Shown here: piece after piece, positions 46,438-55,897 of the stretch
Position numbering within the stretch: position 1 is the stretch's first letter
Layout of the letters: each line of letters starts with the position of its first letter
Assembly: GCF_000255655.1 (NCBI RefSeq)
Contig: NZ_JH636435.1
Span: 436,209-500,208 of the forward strand
From: Schlesneria paludicola DSM 18645
GTDB lineage: Bacteria > Planctomycetota > Planctomycetia > Planctomycetales > Planctomycetaceae
Direction: 5' to 3'
DNA: 64,000 nt
Made by a program: the position numbers and the translations under genes
Notes under the pieces: generated by a model
The model's input: only the letters and a program-made list of their open reading frames with translations
Database searches by the model: none
Told to the model about the DNA's origin: nothing

Positions 46438-47349
46438 ATGCAAGGAATTCGAGTTGGATTGCCATTGATCGCGTTATTGGCCTGCGTGGGGACGAATCTT
46501 GCCGCCCAAGATCTGCCGTTCATTCAACATCAGAATGTCGTGTATGCGGAAGTTCATGGAATAGCACTCGTCATGGATGTGTTTGTCCCCACGGGCGACA
46601 AGAATGGACTCGCAATCATCGACGTTGTGAGCGGGGCATGGCATTCCGACCGCAGCAAAATCCGCGATCACATGCTGACGCAAACGTTTCACATCCTCTG
46701 TAAAAAAGGGTACACCGTCTTCGGAATCCGTCCCGGATCAATTTCGAAATTCAGTGCGATCGAGATGCGTCAAAATGTGAATCAAGGAATCCATTGGGTC
46801 AAAAGCCACGCAACCGAATACGGCATCGATCCCGAACGTATCGGAATGATGGGCGCATCGGCGGGTGGTCATCTGGCCTGCTTGACTGCCGTCACCGCCG
46901 AAGACGGATCACCCATTGATGGGAAGAAGCCGTCGACAGGCGATACGCGTGTGAAGGCGGTCGCCGTCTTCTTTCCGCCAACGGACTTCTTACAATACGG
47001 TGACAAAGTGATTGACCCGTCAGCCGATGATCAATTGGGGAAAATCACGCGCCGACTCGCGAACATCGATTCCGAGGAAAATCCTTCGGCGGAAGAGATG
47101 TCGCAGATGCTGGCGAAGATCTCGCCTGCACGCCTGGTCACCTCTAAAGCGCCACCGTTTCTGTTAATTCACGGAGATGCTGACCCGCTCGTTCCGCTGC
47201 AGCAGTCAGAGACGATGGTATCGGAACTCAAGAAAGCAGGAGTCCCTGCAGAGTTGATCGTGAAAAAGGGCGGGGCCCATCCTTGGTTCACGATTCATGA
47301 AGAAGTGCAGGTCATCGCAAATTGGTTCGACAAACAACTGGCCAATTGA
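46438..47349 (+). CDS. Exported alpha/beta hydrolase (esterase-like)
   Basis: 303 residues with a signal peptide (GIRVGLPLIALLACVGTNLA, cut before QDLP). The nucleophile motif is GASAGG (RIGMMGASAGGHLACLTAV), the acid is in LLIHGDADPLVP and the His in KKGGAHPWF. This is the BD-FAE/carboxylesterase-like fold often annotated as esterase or peptidase of unknown specificity. It converges with the deacetylase gene across a strong hairpin. It may act on an acetylated polymer, but that is an inference from context only. Confidence 0.88.
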   Translation: MQGIRVGLPLIALLACVGTNLAAQDLPFIQHQNVVYAEVHGIALVMDVFVPTGDKNGLAIIDVVSGAWHSDRSKIRDHMLTQTFHILCKKGYTVFGIRPGSISKFSAIEMRQNVNQGIHWVKSHATEYGIDPERIGMMGASAGGHLACLTAVTAEDGSPIDGKKPSTGDTRVKAVAVFFPPTDFLQYGDKVIDPSADDQLGKITRRLANIDSEENPSAEEMSQMLAKISPARLVTSKAPPFLLIHGDADPLVPLQQSETMVSELKKAGVPAELIVKKGGAHPWFTIHEEVQVIANWFDKQLAN

Positions 47350-47392
47350 TGATATCACAAATGACGAAATTGAGGCGACGCCAACGCCTGAG

Positions 47393-47432
47393 GTGAGGAT
47401 CTCGCTCCCGATTGCCGGGAGCGAGACCTCAC
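47393..47432. terminator. Bidirectional terminator between convergent genes
   Basis: CTCGCTCCCG (47401-47410) pairs with 47416-47425 around a 5-base loop, and an outer GTGAGG/CCTCAC pair (47393-47398, 47427-47432) extends the stem. It lies between the hydrolase stop at 47349 and the deacetylase stop at 47463. Confidence 0.7.
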
Positions 47433-47462
47433 TGGCTGGGTCCTCACCAGGTCGCCCACCGC

Positions 47463-48404
47463 TCACTTTGCCGACGACTTCGCCTTTTCGAGCGTCATTT
47501 CATGGAATTGTTTCCATGTAATGATCTCGATTCCCAACTTCTTGATTTCAGCGAGGACTTCTGGTTCCTCGAAAATTCTACGATCGCCATCGCGATTGGC
47601 CGAACTGTTCGTGATCCCTTGTAGTTCGGTATTGTCAAAGCCGCAGTGGATGATGATTTGCGTTACACCGGGCTTAAGCTCACGCAAGGTCTTCAGATAG
47701 CTCTTCCGGCGTTCTTCATGGCTAGGACCACTGTAAAACTGTGCCAGGCTATCCAGAATCGGCAAATGTTTGGCATCGAGAGCCCGTCCCAATTCTTGCG
47801 CTTTCTCTGCCAGCGCGGGGTACTCTTTTGCCGTGTCGCGGTCCTTGTCCGCGTTGCGGATAAATAGAACGGGCAAATTGTATTCGATCCCCAAATTAAC
47901 GTAGACCTCTAGAATGTCGGCCCGACTGACAAGAGCCCCCATATGGGTATCAAGGTGCGTCACGGGAATTCCGAACTGAAACGCTCGCTCGATCTGCGCC
48001 CGCAACTCCAGTTCAACCTCGCTCGCTCGGGCGCTTGCTGCGACCGCCGGAACGCTTTGGTGTAGATACCCATCCTTATCGAGCAAGCTTGTCACCTTCT
48101 CGCGCGGCGCGACGGGGCCCCATCGATAGAATTTCCACTCAGAATTGAGTGCCAAATGCAGCCCAAAATCCTTTTCAGGATGCGCCTTTGCGTAGGCTGC
48201 GATTTCAGGAAACCAAGGGCAGGGCACCATAATACTGGCTGACGACACAAATCCGACTTCCATCGATTCGATCGTCGCCAAATTCACCGAGTGCGACATA
48301 CCCGCATCATCCGCATGGATAATGACGTACTTTCGCCCGTCTTCGGCCAGTAAAAGTCCAGGCAAAAGCGCAAACACCATCACCAAAACAACACGCAACG
48401 ACAT
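47463..48404 (-). CDS. ChbG/HpnK (YdjC-like) family deacetylase, exported
   Basis: 313 residues with a signal peptide ([19 protein letters not shown], cut before EDGRK). The metal site of the family is seen in [16 protein letters not shown], in FGLHLALN and in THLDTHMG. ChbG removes acetyl groups from chitin disaccharides; HpnK-like members act on other amino sugars. The export signal suggests a periplasmic substrate. The ATG at 48404 gives a short leader; the longer start at 48440 is less likely. It is on the same strand as the anti-sigma gene but beyond a hairpin. Confidence 0.86.
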   Translation of the reverse strand: MSLRVVLVMVFALLPGLLLAEDGRKYVIIHADDAGMSHSVNLATIESMEVGFVSSASIMVPCPWFPEIAAYAKAHPEKDFGLHLALNSEWKFYRWGPVAPREKVTSLLDKDGYLHQSVPAVAASARASEVELELRAQIERAFQFGIPVTHLDTHMGALVSRADILEVYVNLGIEYNLPVLFIRNADKDRDTAKEYPALAEKAQELGRALDAKHLPILDSLAQFYSGPSHEERRKSYLKTLRELKPGVTQIIIHCGFDNTELQGITNSSANRDGDRRIFEEPEVLAEIKKLGIEIITWKQFHEMTLEKAKSSAK

Positions 48405-48622
48405 CCAACGAATCCTTCGAATGTAAAAAAGAGGCGTCATTCAAACATGCCGCGAGAACTGGACTTCGGTCGGCAATCCAGTCGGCCACGGCGGCCGGGG
48501 CAGATGAACGGGAAACAATGGGTTCATACCCACACGCGACCGGCCACGTGTCAATTGATTCACATAAAGTTCAACGCGCTACGACCTCGTGATCCCCGCG
48601 ACAATTTTTGGAAGGGGATCAA

Positions 48623-48673
48623 ATGACTTGAGACGGCGAACGATTGCAAGAATCGCTCGCCGTCTCAAGTCAT
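48623..48673 (-). terminator. Long perfect hairpin after the anti-sigma gene
   Basis: Arms of 17 bases (48623-48639 and 48657-48673, core CTTGAGACGGCGA) plus an inner 5-base stem make the largest hairpin in the window. It lies 56 bases past the anti-sigma stop; no T run follows on the minus strand. Confidence 0.65.
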
Positions 48674-48728
48674 CTAGCACCAAATCAACATCGACGGAAA
48701 TCGACGCTGACAACTGTCCTGGGTGAGA

Positions 48729-49232
48729 TCACCACTGGTCCGGTGTGTAGTTCACCGGAGTGTTACGCGGAGCATTCACGGCCGTACCTGGAATACTCGG
48801 CTTTCGATCATCCGAGAAACGAAACCGGGCTGTCGTCTCGAACAGATCCACCGATGTCGAAGCAGTGGAATCACTTCCCAAGAACGCCTCGTGAATCGAA
48901 GGGAGCGACACGCCAACCATTAACGCGACGGCGAGCGCCATCACCGTCGCTGGAATCCAGCCATTAAATCGTTCGCGCTGCCGACGCGTTTCCCATTCGC
49001 GGATGCGAGTTGTCAATTGAGGCCAGACACTTCGGCGCGACGATGTCACAACGAACGGTTCGGCTGCGCATCCTTGCAGAACTTCCAGGCTATGTTGCAA
49101 CTCGTTTCGTCGCTGCGCACATTCCAGACACTCCTCCAAATGCTTGGCGACACCGTTCGTCGTGGCCGCATCTGGAAGATCCTGTCCGATCCAGAGAGAA
49201 AGCAACGATTTCACCTGCCGACAATCCATCAT
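48729..49232 (-). CDS. Anti-sigma factor (zf-HC2 type)
   Basis: 167 residues. The zinc-binding motif is HLEECLECAQ (HxxxCxxC) near residue 31. One membrane helix (WIPATVMALAVALMVGVSL, about residues 90-110) separates a cytoplasmic part from a periplasmic tail of about 50 residues. Such proteins hold an ECF sigma factor inactive until a surface signal triggers release. Its ATG overlaps the sigma stop by one base (TAATG). Confidence 0.92.
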   Translation of the reverse strand: MMDCRQVKSLLSLWIGQDLPDAATTNGVAKHLEECLECAQRRNELQHSLEVLQGCAAEPFVVTSSRRSVWPQLTTRIREWETRRQRERFNGWIPATVMALAVALMVGVSLPSIHEAFLGSDSTASTSVDLFETTARFRFSDDRKPSIPGTAVNAPRNTPVNYTPDQW

Positions 49233-49951
49233 TATTCGACCTCTTTACCCTTTCGAGTCGTCACCTTGCGACCGCTTGGCTGCGATGAATCTCGCTCAAC
49301 AGCTGGAACTTCATCCATCGAAATCGGACACGCCACGCCCGTTGCGCCATCACGTCGTTTCACCCACAAATCGTGAAACATCGAACGAGCCTCAGCGAGC
49401 CTCCAACGAACGGTCGCTTCTTTTCGCCCCAGGATGGCGGCGATGTCGCATGTCGAAAAGTTCTGCAACTCACGCAAAATCAAAACCACGCGATAGTTCT
49501 CGGGAATCTGCTCCAGAACGGCAGCGACCTCTTGCTCGAGATCCAGTTGCTGACGTGGATCAGCAATTGCCGGATCTGGATCGCGTTCCGTTCCCCGCTC
49601 GGAAAATAACAACCACCAACCGCGACGCTTACGCCGACGCAAGTAATCTAGAGTCTGATTGACGCCAATTCGAAATAGCCACGGACCGAACCTTCGAGAC
49701 GCATCGAACTGCCCAAGTCTCTGGTACGCCTTCAAGAATGCCTCTTGCGTCAGATCCTCGGCCAGTTCCTGACTCTTCACAAACTGAAGAATGACTCGAA
49801 TCAGTCGACGCTCGTAGCGCGTCACCAATTCACCGAAGGCCGATTGGCTGCCGCGGCGCGCATCTTCAACCAGCCGCGACTCATGCGTCGCGGCGGTCGC
49901 TTCGTCCACGCCTGATATTCCGCCCTGCGGTTGTGTCATAATGTTCTGCAT
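49232..49951 (-). CDS. ECF sigma-70 family RNA polymerase sigma factor
   Basis: 239 residues. Region 2 has RVILQFVKSQELAEDLTQEAF and LKAYQRLGQFD, with FGPWLFRIGVNQTLDYLRRR at region 2.4; region 4 has VLEQIPENYRVVLILRELQN and FSTCDIAAILGRKEATVRWR, the -35-binding helix-turn-helix. The C-terminal tail of about 50 residues is unusual and basic. The anti-sigma factor follows with a one-base overlap, so the two are coupled. Promoters of its regulon were not recognised. Confidence 0.93.
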   Translation of the reverse strand: MQNIMTQPQGGISGVDEATAATHESRLVEDARRGSQSAFGELVTRYERRLIRVILQFVKSQELAEDLTQEAFLKAYQRLGQFDASRRFGPWLFRIGVNQTLDYLRRRKRRGWWLLFSERGTERDPDPAIADPRQQLDLEQEVAAVLEQIPENYRVVLILRELQNFSTCDIAAILGRKEATVRWRLAEARSMFHDLWVKRRDGATGVACPISMDEVPAVERDSSQPSGRKVTTRKGKEVE

Positions 49952-50405
49952 TGGGGCACCCGTAAAACAGTTACGTCGCCCGTCTGGAAGATGTTGGAGA
50001 GGAATTGAAAAAATGTCCGCTCGATTCTAACGCCGCCCCTGCCCCACGCGTCACGGAAACCCAGAAATTTGACGCCCGAAACCGCAATTCTGCCGGACGT
50101 CGCGCCCTTCCGCGACGGCAGACGGGAATGAACACGCGGCCAGTACGCAATCGTAACCGCAGCCGCTCAGAAGCTCTTGCAGAGATTCGGCTTAGCCCTA
50201 GACCATACGGGACTTGCATTCGATTTCGCGACGACGAACAATGGCGACGTAACGAGACGCGGGATTGACTGCGGGCACGGCTCGTGGTGGTCCCGCTACC
50301 AAATCGTGATGGCGTGTTCGATCAGGCCTCATCGAACGCGAGAAGGAACAGCCCACTTTCTCGTCGCATCGGATCTCCCCTAAAACTCATCAGGAAACGC
50401 ACATC
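49952..50405. other. Divergent spacer without a recognisable gene
   Basis: 454 bases between the sigma gene and an exported hydrolase. Open frames in it (for example 50005-50268 plus) are rich in arginine and proline with no motif, so none is called. Both flanking promoters should lie here; none was clear. Confidence 0.4.
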
Positions 50406-51254
50406 GTGCAGACGTTTTTGGTCGTCAGCCTGCTTTTGGCCGCCGCCGAGCCGTTACCTGCGGGAAAGTCCGCAATTGAGGTTCAGTTTGGTGACGTCCC
50501 GCTAAAACTTTTTACGTACAAACCAAAGGATTATTCCGAGGGCCCGATCATCATGGTTTTTCATGGCGTCCTTCGGAATGCCGAGGAATATCGTGATGAT
50601 TCGATCGAGATGGCAGAACGTTTTCGGGCGTTGGTCGTCGCCCCGTTGTTCGACGACCAGCTCTTCCCCAAACGCAAATACCAGTTCGGCGGAGTCGTTT
50701 TAGACGGCAAGGCCGCCCCGAAAGACGAATGGACGGGGCAATACATCAACCGAATCTCCAAAGAGATCCGCCAGCGCGAAGGACGCCCCAATCTTCCGCT
50801 GTATTTGATCGGCCATTCCGGGGGAGGGCAGTTCCTCGTCAGAACAGCCGGATTCGTCGCGACCGACGCCATACGAATTGTCGCGGCAAACCCCGGAACG
50901 CACCTGTTTCCAACACGCGCTGCGGAATTTCCATTTGGCTTCAGGGGACTTCCCGATGAATTGCAATCGGACGATCATTTCAAGGCCTACCTCGCCCAGC
51001 CACTGACAATCTACTTGGGAAGCCTCGACATCGAACGAGATGAATATCTTGACGTGTCGCCGCCTGCGGACGCCCAAGGGCAATGCCGATTTGAACGGGG
51101 CAAGAATGTCTTCGCCGCTGCGAAAGCACTGGCGACAGAACGAAATTGGCCCTTCAACTGGACGCTTGTCATCGCGAACGATGTCGAACACGACCATACG
51201 AAAATGTTCAATCACCCCCAGTGCAGTGCCGCCTTCGGCCTGGTCTCGCCTTGA
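50406..51254 (+). CDS. Exported alpha/beta hydrolase (polyesterase-like)
   Basis: 282 residues from a GTG with an AGGAAA site upstream. A short leader (QTFLVVSLLLAAAEP) is followed by an alpha/beta fold with nucleophile GHSGGG in YLIGHSGGGQFLVRTAG. The nearby KTLFTYKPKDYSEGP-like start and PIIMVFHGVLRNAEEYRDDS carry the oxyanion region. The C-terminal His lies in NDVEHDHTKMF. It resembles PHB-depolymerase/feruloyl-esterase-like lipolytic enzymes. Substrate unknown. Confidence 0.85.
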   Translation: MQTFLVVSLLLAAAEPLPAGKSAIEVQFGDVPLKLFTYKPKDYSEGPIIMVFHGVLRNAEEYRDDSIEMAERFRALVVAPLFDDQLFPKRKYQFGGVVLDGKAAPKDEWTGQYINRISKEIRQREGRPNLPLYLIGHSGGGQFLVRTAGFVATDAIRIVAANPGTHLFPTRAAEFPFGFRGLPDELQSDDHFKAYLAQPLTIYLGSLDIERDEYLDVSPPADAQGQCRFERGKNVFAAAKALATERNWPFNWTLVIANDVEHDHTKMFNHPQCSAAFGLVSP

Positions 51255-51449
51255 TCACACCGCGGCGTCAGCAGACTTTATGAACTCGTCGAGGACCGCC
51301 ATCCGATCCCCTTCTTCATTGGAGCGGTCACGCGGCCGACATCACCGCGTGAGGTGACGAAGTTGTCTGGAAGGATCATTCGACGGAGTCCATCGTTTCG
51401 AATCGGTTGGGAACTTCGACGCCACCCCTAAGGACCGGCCAACTTGTCT

Positions 51450-52661
51450 ATGCCATTGCCGCCCCCGAGTTCAGCCCCCGACGGCAAGCCTGGTCGATCG
51501 ATCGACGCCGGCAAAGGGCGCATCTTTCCGTGCGATCGCTGTGGAGCGGATCTGGTTTTTTCAATTGGCCAGCAAAGTTTGCAGTGTCCCTATTGCGGCC
51601 AGATCCAACGGATTGAACATCAGAATCGTGTGCCAATCGTCGAACGCGACTATCTCAAAATGCTTGCCAAGCTGCAGCGACAGCGCGAATCCAAATCCCT
51701 CGAAGAGGACGATCAGGCCACAACGCAGCACGCGGTACGATGCGATTCCTGCGGTGCGGAAGTCGTGTTTCAAGGGACTTTGACCAGTTCATCCTGTCCC
51801 TATTGCGCCTGCCCGCTTCAGCGTGACAAGGTTCACGATTCCGTGTCGCGCATTCCTGTCGATGGAATGTTGCCATTTCTTGTGCCCGCTGAAACGGCCG
51901 CCGAGAATTTACGCGCGTGGGTCAAGTCGCTCTGGTGGGCCCCGAACGAGTTCTTAAAACAAGGTGCGAGCGGCAAATTCAATGGTGTTTATCTACCATT
52001 CTTCACGTTCGACACTTTGGCATATACCACGTACACGGGACGCCGCGGCGATGCGTATTTCATCACGGTCGGTGAGGGTAACAATCGCCGGACGGAACGG
52101 CGCGTGAACTGGTCGAGTGCCGGTGGCGAATTCGAGCAGTTCTTTGACGACGTCCTGATCATTGCCGCCAACGGTCAACACGCCGACCTGGTGCGAAGCC
52201 TCGAACCGTGGCCACTGGATTCCTTAATCTCGTTTACTCCAGAAGTTCTCGCCGGATTCTTCTCACGGACCTATGACATCCCCCTGGAAGACAGCTTCAG
52301 CTACGCGCGGCAACTGATCGAGGCCGCACTGGCCCAATCCGCACGTCAGCGGATCGGCGGTGACGAACAGCAGATCACGTCCCTTAACGCAAACTATTCC
52401 CGGATCACTTACAAGCACCTGTTGCTGCCCGTCTGGCTCTTGGCATATCGATATCGAAACGAGACCTACCAAGTCATGATCAACGCCACGACTGGCGTCG
52501 TGTCGGGGCAAAGACCCTACAGTGCCGTAAAGATCGCGTTTGCAATCACGCTGGCCGTGATCGTGGCACTATTCTTCTGGGGACTTTCAGGATCATCAGA
52601 CGGCATTCACTTCTCAGCAAATGATCTGCAGTTTGGACAAGAAATCCACTTCGGCAGGTAA
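51450..52661 (+). CDS. Zinc-ribbon membrane protein
   Basis: 403 residues. Two zinc ribbons, CDRCGADL...CPYCGQ (about residues 29-50) and CDSCGAEV...CPYCACP (about 97-120), start the protein. A middle domain (NGVYLPFFTFDTLAYTTYTG onward) and one C-terminal membrane helix (IAFAITLAVIVALFFWGLSG) follow. Such proteins, often misnamed primosomal or helicase-like, normally sit next to an SPFH/GYF_2 protein like that at 34845 and probably form a membrane scaffold with it. The ATG at 51450 is used; a TTG six bases earlier is better spaced to AAGGAC. Confidence 0.8.
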   Translation: MPLPPPSSAPDGKPGRSIDAGKGRIFPCDRCGADLVFSIGQQSLQCPYCGQIQRIEHQNRVPIVERDYLKMLAKLQRQRESKSLEEDDQATTQHAVRCDSCGAEVVFQGTLTSSSCPYCACPLQRDKVHDSVSRIPVDGMLPFLVPAETAAENLRAWVKSLWWAPNEFLKQGASGKFNGVYLPFFTFDTLAYTTYTGRRGDAYFITVGEGNNRRTERRVNWSSAGGEFEQFFDDVLIIAANGQHADLVRSLEPWPLDSLISFTPEVLAGFFSRTYDIPLEDSFSYARQLIEAALAQSARQRIGGDEQQITSLNANYSRITYKHLLLPVWLLAYRYRNETYQVMINATTGVVSGQRPYSAVKIAFAITLAVIVALFFWGLSGSSDGIHFSANDLQFGQEIHFGR

Positions 52662-52902
52662 AACCCCGTTGCGACGAACCGGGGATACTGGAATCAACTT
52701 CGAATCCCAAGGCGAGTCTATCCACATCACACGATGAGCCGCGAAATTCGCCCCCGAGAGATCTCGGCTCCTTCCTCATGCAACTTCGACAATCAGCGCC
52801 CGCGCAACCAGCCCACACGTTTGATCCCGGCGTTGAAAGGCATCGCAGATGACTTGAACGCCTCTGTTTGGAAATCAGGAATCGAGAACGGATTCATTTC
52901 CC

Positions 52903-53481
52903 TCAATCCTTCTTGCAGTCGTCATCGGGCGAGTCCGTCCAAAGCATCTGAACTTTGCACTTTGTCATTCCTCCTAACCGAACGGGCGGCATCGGCTTCG
53001 CGCTGGCGTCATGAAGATACTCAAGCAATCCGGTCCCAGACGCCTGCATGTGGCTGAACATGATTCCAGACGAGTCGTGCTCGTCCATGCCAGCAGCATG
53101 AATCAATTCATGGACAACGACCATCTCCTGCTGATCTTTCGTGGGACTTTTCACGCGTCCAGGCAGGAAAATACACGCGAAAAACGTCTCTTTCAGACGG
53201 TCGTCCGTCACCACAGATGTCTGTCCGTCAAGTTCATCCGGCTTGAACTCTGGCTTTGTTTTGAGTGTCTGACCGTAGTAGGGGTACTGCTGCGGTCCAT
53301 TCGCGGCAAGGATGACCACATTGGCCGACTTTTCATCCTCCGCTGGCACCATTTTTACTCCAAATCCCAATCCATTGAAGGTGGTCATCCCCTTCGTCAC
53401 GGCCGCAGACCATGCGGTGGCTTTGTTGTGAACCGTTAATTGTCCCGTTCGTTTGATGCGCTTTAACCACGGTGTCGACAT
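52903..53481 (-). CDS. Metzincin-like metalloprotease
   Basis: 192 residues. The zinc site is VVVHELIHAAGMDEHDSSGI: HExxHxxG with the next His at G+4 instead of the usual G+3. A Met-turn-like IMFSHM follows. No signal peptide is seen from the ATG at 53481, though the upstream frame is open to 53562 without a motif. It could be cytoplasmic or a toxin-like protein; neither a substrate nor a partner is visible. The gene ends 240 bases past the zinc-ribbon gene, which converges on it. Confidence 0.65.
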   Translation of the reverse strand: MSTPWLKRIKRTGQLTVHNKATAWSAAVTKGMTTFNGLGFGVKMVPAEDEKSANVVILAANGPQQYPYYGQTLKTKPEFKPDELDGQTSVVTDDRLKETFFACIFLPGRVKSPTKDQQEMVVVHELIHAAGMDEHDSSGIMFSHMQASGTGLLEYLHDASAKPMPPVRLGGMTKCKVQMLWTDSPDDDCKKD

Positions 53482-53935
53482 TCCATAACCCTTCGGACGG
53501 GGCCACACAGTTATGCACCCCGATATCGTTTCGATTTTCGATCGCCAACAAAGACGAGCCATCGATAAAGGCCGAGTCGAACTGCAACGTCTCGCTCAAC
53601 CTCCATTCCTCGCTCGCACGTGACACTCGTAGCGAAGTTCACGCCGAAATGTTACGCACACCAGGTGTCGAGATTACAACATTTTAACGATCTGGAATTC
53701 TCGGCGGTCATACTATTGGACTGACCGGGTGTTCTCCTCACCGGTCAGTCACGGTAGCGTCGCGGGTAGCAGAACAGTTTCTGTTGCTCGCGGCGTTTTT
53801 GACGAGCGAACAGATGACGACTCGCGACGCGCACCATGGGCGCTGGAATATCGTGCATGGGCGGTCAGGGAAGGTACGGGACGATGCTCCTCACGTATGA
53901 CCGTCATCGTCTCAGACCGTTGTCGCAAATGCCCG
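53482..53935. other. Spacer between hemC and the metalloprotease gene
   Basis: 454 bases. It holds a 10-base perfect hairpin (53719-53750) after hemC. Open frames on the minus strand at 53333-53626 overlap the metalloprotease N terminus in another frame and have no motif. No other gene was recognised. Confidence 0.4.
53719..53750 (-). terminator. Hairpin downstream of hemC
   Basis: GACTGACCGG (53719-53728) pairs perfectly with 53741-53750 around a 12-base loop. It lies about 186 bases past the hemC stop and lacks a T run, so it may be a terminator or an operator-like palindrome for the metalloprotease gene. Confidence 0.4.
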
Positions 53936-54877
53936 TTACAGACTCGCGTGCAAAATTCGCTCGACACCTTGTGAAACCAGTAAACCGGCTACGGTTTGAC
54001 CGAGTTCTTTCGCCTTCGAAACATCCGCGGACGCATGAGCCATCCAGCGGCGATGACCGTCCAAAGGCAACACGACCGCCTCCAACTGTAACGCATTCCC
54101 GACCACCTGGGTTCGAACACCAAGTGGCGCATGGCAACCCGCTCGCAATGTCGAAAGCAGGCTTCGCTCAGCGGTGACACTGGACCAGGTGGGGCCATCA
54201 GTGACCCGCATCAGCAACGAACGAAGATCCGAATCATCCGTCCGACACTCAACCCCGACTGCCCCCTGTCCCACTGCCGGATACATGTCGGGCGGCGCGA
54301 TCTCAGACTGGATGCGATTCTCCCAACCGAGTCGGGTAAGCCCTGCGGCGGCAAGGACAATTGCATCGTATTCGCCTGAATCCAGCTTCTTCAGCCGCGT
54401 ATCCAGGTTGCCACGGATCTCGGAAAGACTCAGATCGGGACGCAAGAAACGGAGCTGCGCCTGACGGCGAGGACTACCCGTTCCAATTCGAGCACCCGTC
54501 GGAACATCAGCTAGCGTTCGCCCCATTGAGCCAGTGGGCAGAATCAACGCGTCGTGCGTCAGTCCTCGAACGGGCGTCGCGGCGAGCGTTAATTCTGCGG
54601 GACCATCCGTCGGCAAATCCTTCAAACTATGGACGGCGAGGTCGGCACGACCGTCCAGGATCGCCACCTGTACTTCGCGCGTGAACACTCCAAAACTTCC
54701 GAGTGCCCGCAAGGTTTCCGTCTGATCGCGATCACCCGTCGTGGAAATATGCACCAATTCAACGGAGACGTGTGGCGCCACCTGGCGAATCAGATCGGCA
54801 ATATAGTTTGACTGCCACAAAGCGAGCAGACTTGAACGAGTGGCGATCTTCAACGTCGTGCGGGGAAAGTGTTGCAA
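53936..54877 (-). CDS. hemC: Hydroxymethylbilane synthase
   Basis: 313 residues. The family start LKIATRSSLLALWQSNYIADL, the substrate-contact stretch AVHSLKDLPTDGPAELTLAA, RIGTGSPRRQAQLRFLRPDL, and the dipyrromethane cofactor cysteine Cys248 in LRAGCHAPLGV are all present. It joins four porphobilinogens into hydroxymethylbilane for heme. The frame begins at a TTG (54877), since an in-frame stop lies just upstream and no ATG is near the conserved start. The FHA gene is 110 bases upstream on the same strand. Confidence 0.95.
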   Translation of the reverse strand: MQHFPRTTLKIATRSSLLALWQSNYIADLIRQVAPHVSVELVHISTTGDRDQTETLRALGSFGVFTREVQVAILDGRADLAVHSLKDLPTDGPAELTLAATPVRGLTHDALILPTGSMGRTLADVPTGARIGTGSPRRQAQLRFLRPDLSLSEIRGNLDTRLKKLDSGEYDAIVLAAAGLTRLGWENRIQSEIAPPDMYPAVGQGAVGVECRTDDSDLRSLLMRVTDGPTWSSVTAERSLLSTLRAGCHAPLGVRTQVVGNALQLEAVVLPLDGHRRWMAHASADVSKAKELGQTVAGLLVSQGVERILHASL

Positions 54878-54986
54878 TGTAGTCTCGACTCAAACTGCTG
54901 ATGAAAAGAAAACGCCCGTCGAACCACTTCCATGCGAAAATCGAAGCACATTCCCATGCTGGACGACAGACCTGAATCGGCCCTGA

Positions 54987-55487
54987 TTACGAACGTCGCG
55001 GACGGGGCGTAGTCGGTTGTTCATCCGACGATTCCTCGTCGAATTTCAGATTCAACTCGGCACTCGAAGGGATCAACAATGGCTTGCGAGAAGCCGCGGG
55101 CACCGGCGGCGGAATCGGAGGCACACCGCGTGGACTTGCGTTCGGCTTCTCCGTCCCTTTGCCGTTTTTGGCCCCACCAGCTTTTGCAGTCGCAGGGATC
55201 TCGCTTCGAAGCGTGAAATGAATGTCACCAATGGTGATCTCATCGCCCACGGTGATCATCGCTTCTTTTTCCACCCGATTGCCGTTCAGAAACACGCCGT
55301 TCGTACTGCCCAGGTCACGGATGATCAACGTCTCGTTGACTTGCGCGATGCAACAATGCTTGCGTGAAATCTTTCGGCTGTTCGTCAGTGATACGTCGCA
55401 ATCGGATTGCCGTCCAATCAACACAATGGCCTTTTCCAATGGAATCAGGCTTTGATTGGCGTCGACGGGAACCAGGAAGGCCGGCAT
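54987..55487 (-). CDS. FHA domain protein with proline-rich tail
   Basis: 166 residues. The FHA domain spans about residues 15-95: IVLIGRQSDCDVSLTNSRKI, SRKHCCIAQVNETLIIRDLG and STNGVFLNGNRV carry the phosphothreonine-binding residues. The tail is Pro/Ala-rich and ends in a cluster of acidic and arginine residues. No kinase gene is near. It is like the FHA protein at 36401 in domain order, so both may be readers in the same Ser/Thr kinase network, but that is inference. Confidence 0.9.
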   Translation of the reverse strand: MPAFLVPVDANQSLIPLEKAIVLIGRQSDCDVSLTNSRKISRKHCCIAQVNETLIIRDLGSTNGVFLNGNRVEKEAMITVGDEITIGDIHFTLRSEIPATAKAGGAKNGKGTEKPNASPRGVPPIPPPVPAASRKPLLIPSSAELNLKFDEESSDEQPTTPRPRRS

Positions 55488-55897
55488 TAATACACTCTCC
55501 TCAGTGGGATCATCGTCATGATAAGCGTACTAACCCCGATTGGAAACCCGATTTCCAGCACGTCGGCCCGTTTCATCTCGAGCCACACGGCGCCAGACGG
55601 TCACAAAGCACTTTGGCGACACGGCGAGTGACACCAGGCAAAGGCTTGAACGCAAATCTGTGCCAGGCAGGCCAATTCCGCCGAAATTAGATGCCTCGCA
55701 ATCCAAATTCACTTGCCGAATACCGTTACAACCGGTAATTTCCGCTCGTTCCCATCTCACTCACTGTCCGCAACCGGCAACTTTCCACATTTTTGTGCGA
55801 GTTCACTGGCGGGAGCATGACGCTTCGCGGAATGAGATGCGTTTTGAACGGATGTCAAAACTTTGAACCAACGTGCTTTCCGCCAAGGAGCTCAAGG
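55488..55897. other. Spacer between the FHA gene and the small zinc-ribbon gene
   Basis: 410 bases with open frames that have no motif. The promoters of the divergent FHA and zinc-ribbon genes must lie here. Nothing else was recognised. Confidence 0.4.

Noticed and set aside
50005-50268. An 87-residue frame upstream of the exported hydrolase
   Set aside because: Very rich in Arg and Asn, without motif; likely chance in GC-rich DNA.
53333-53626. A minus-strand frame overlapping the metalloprotease N terminus
   Set aside because: The sequence looks somewhat protein-like and could mean a frameshift near 53481, but there is no domain to anchor it, so a frameshift is not claimed.
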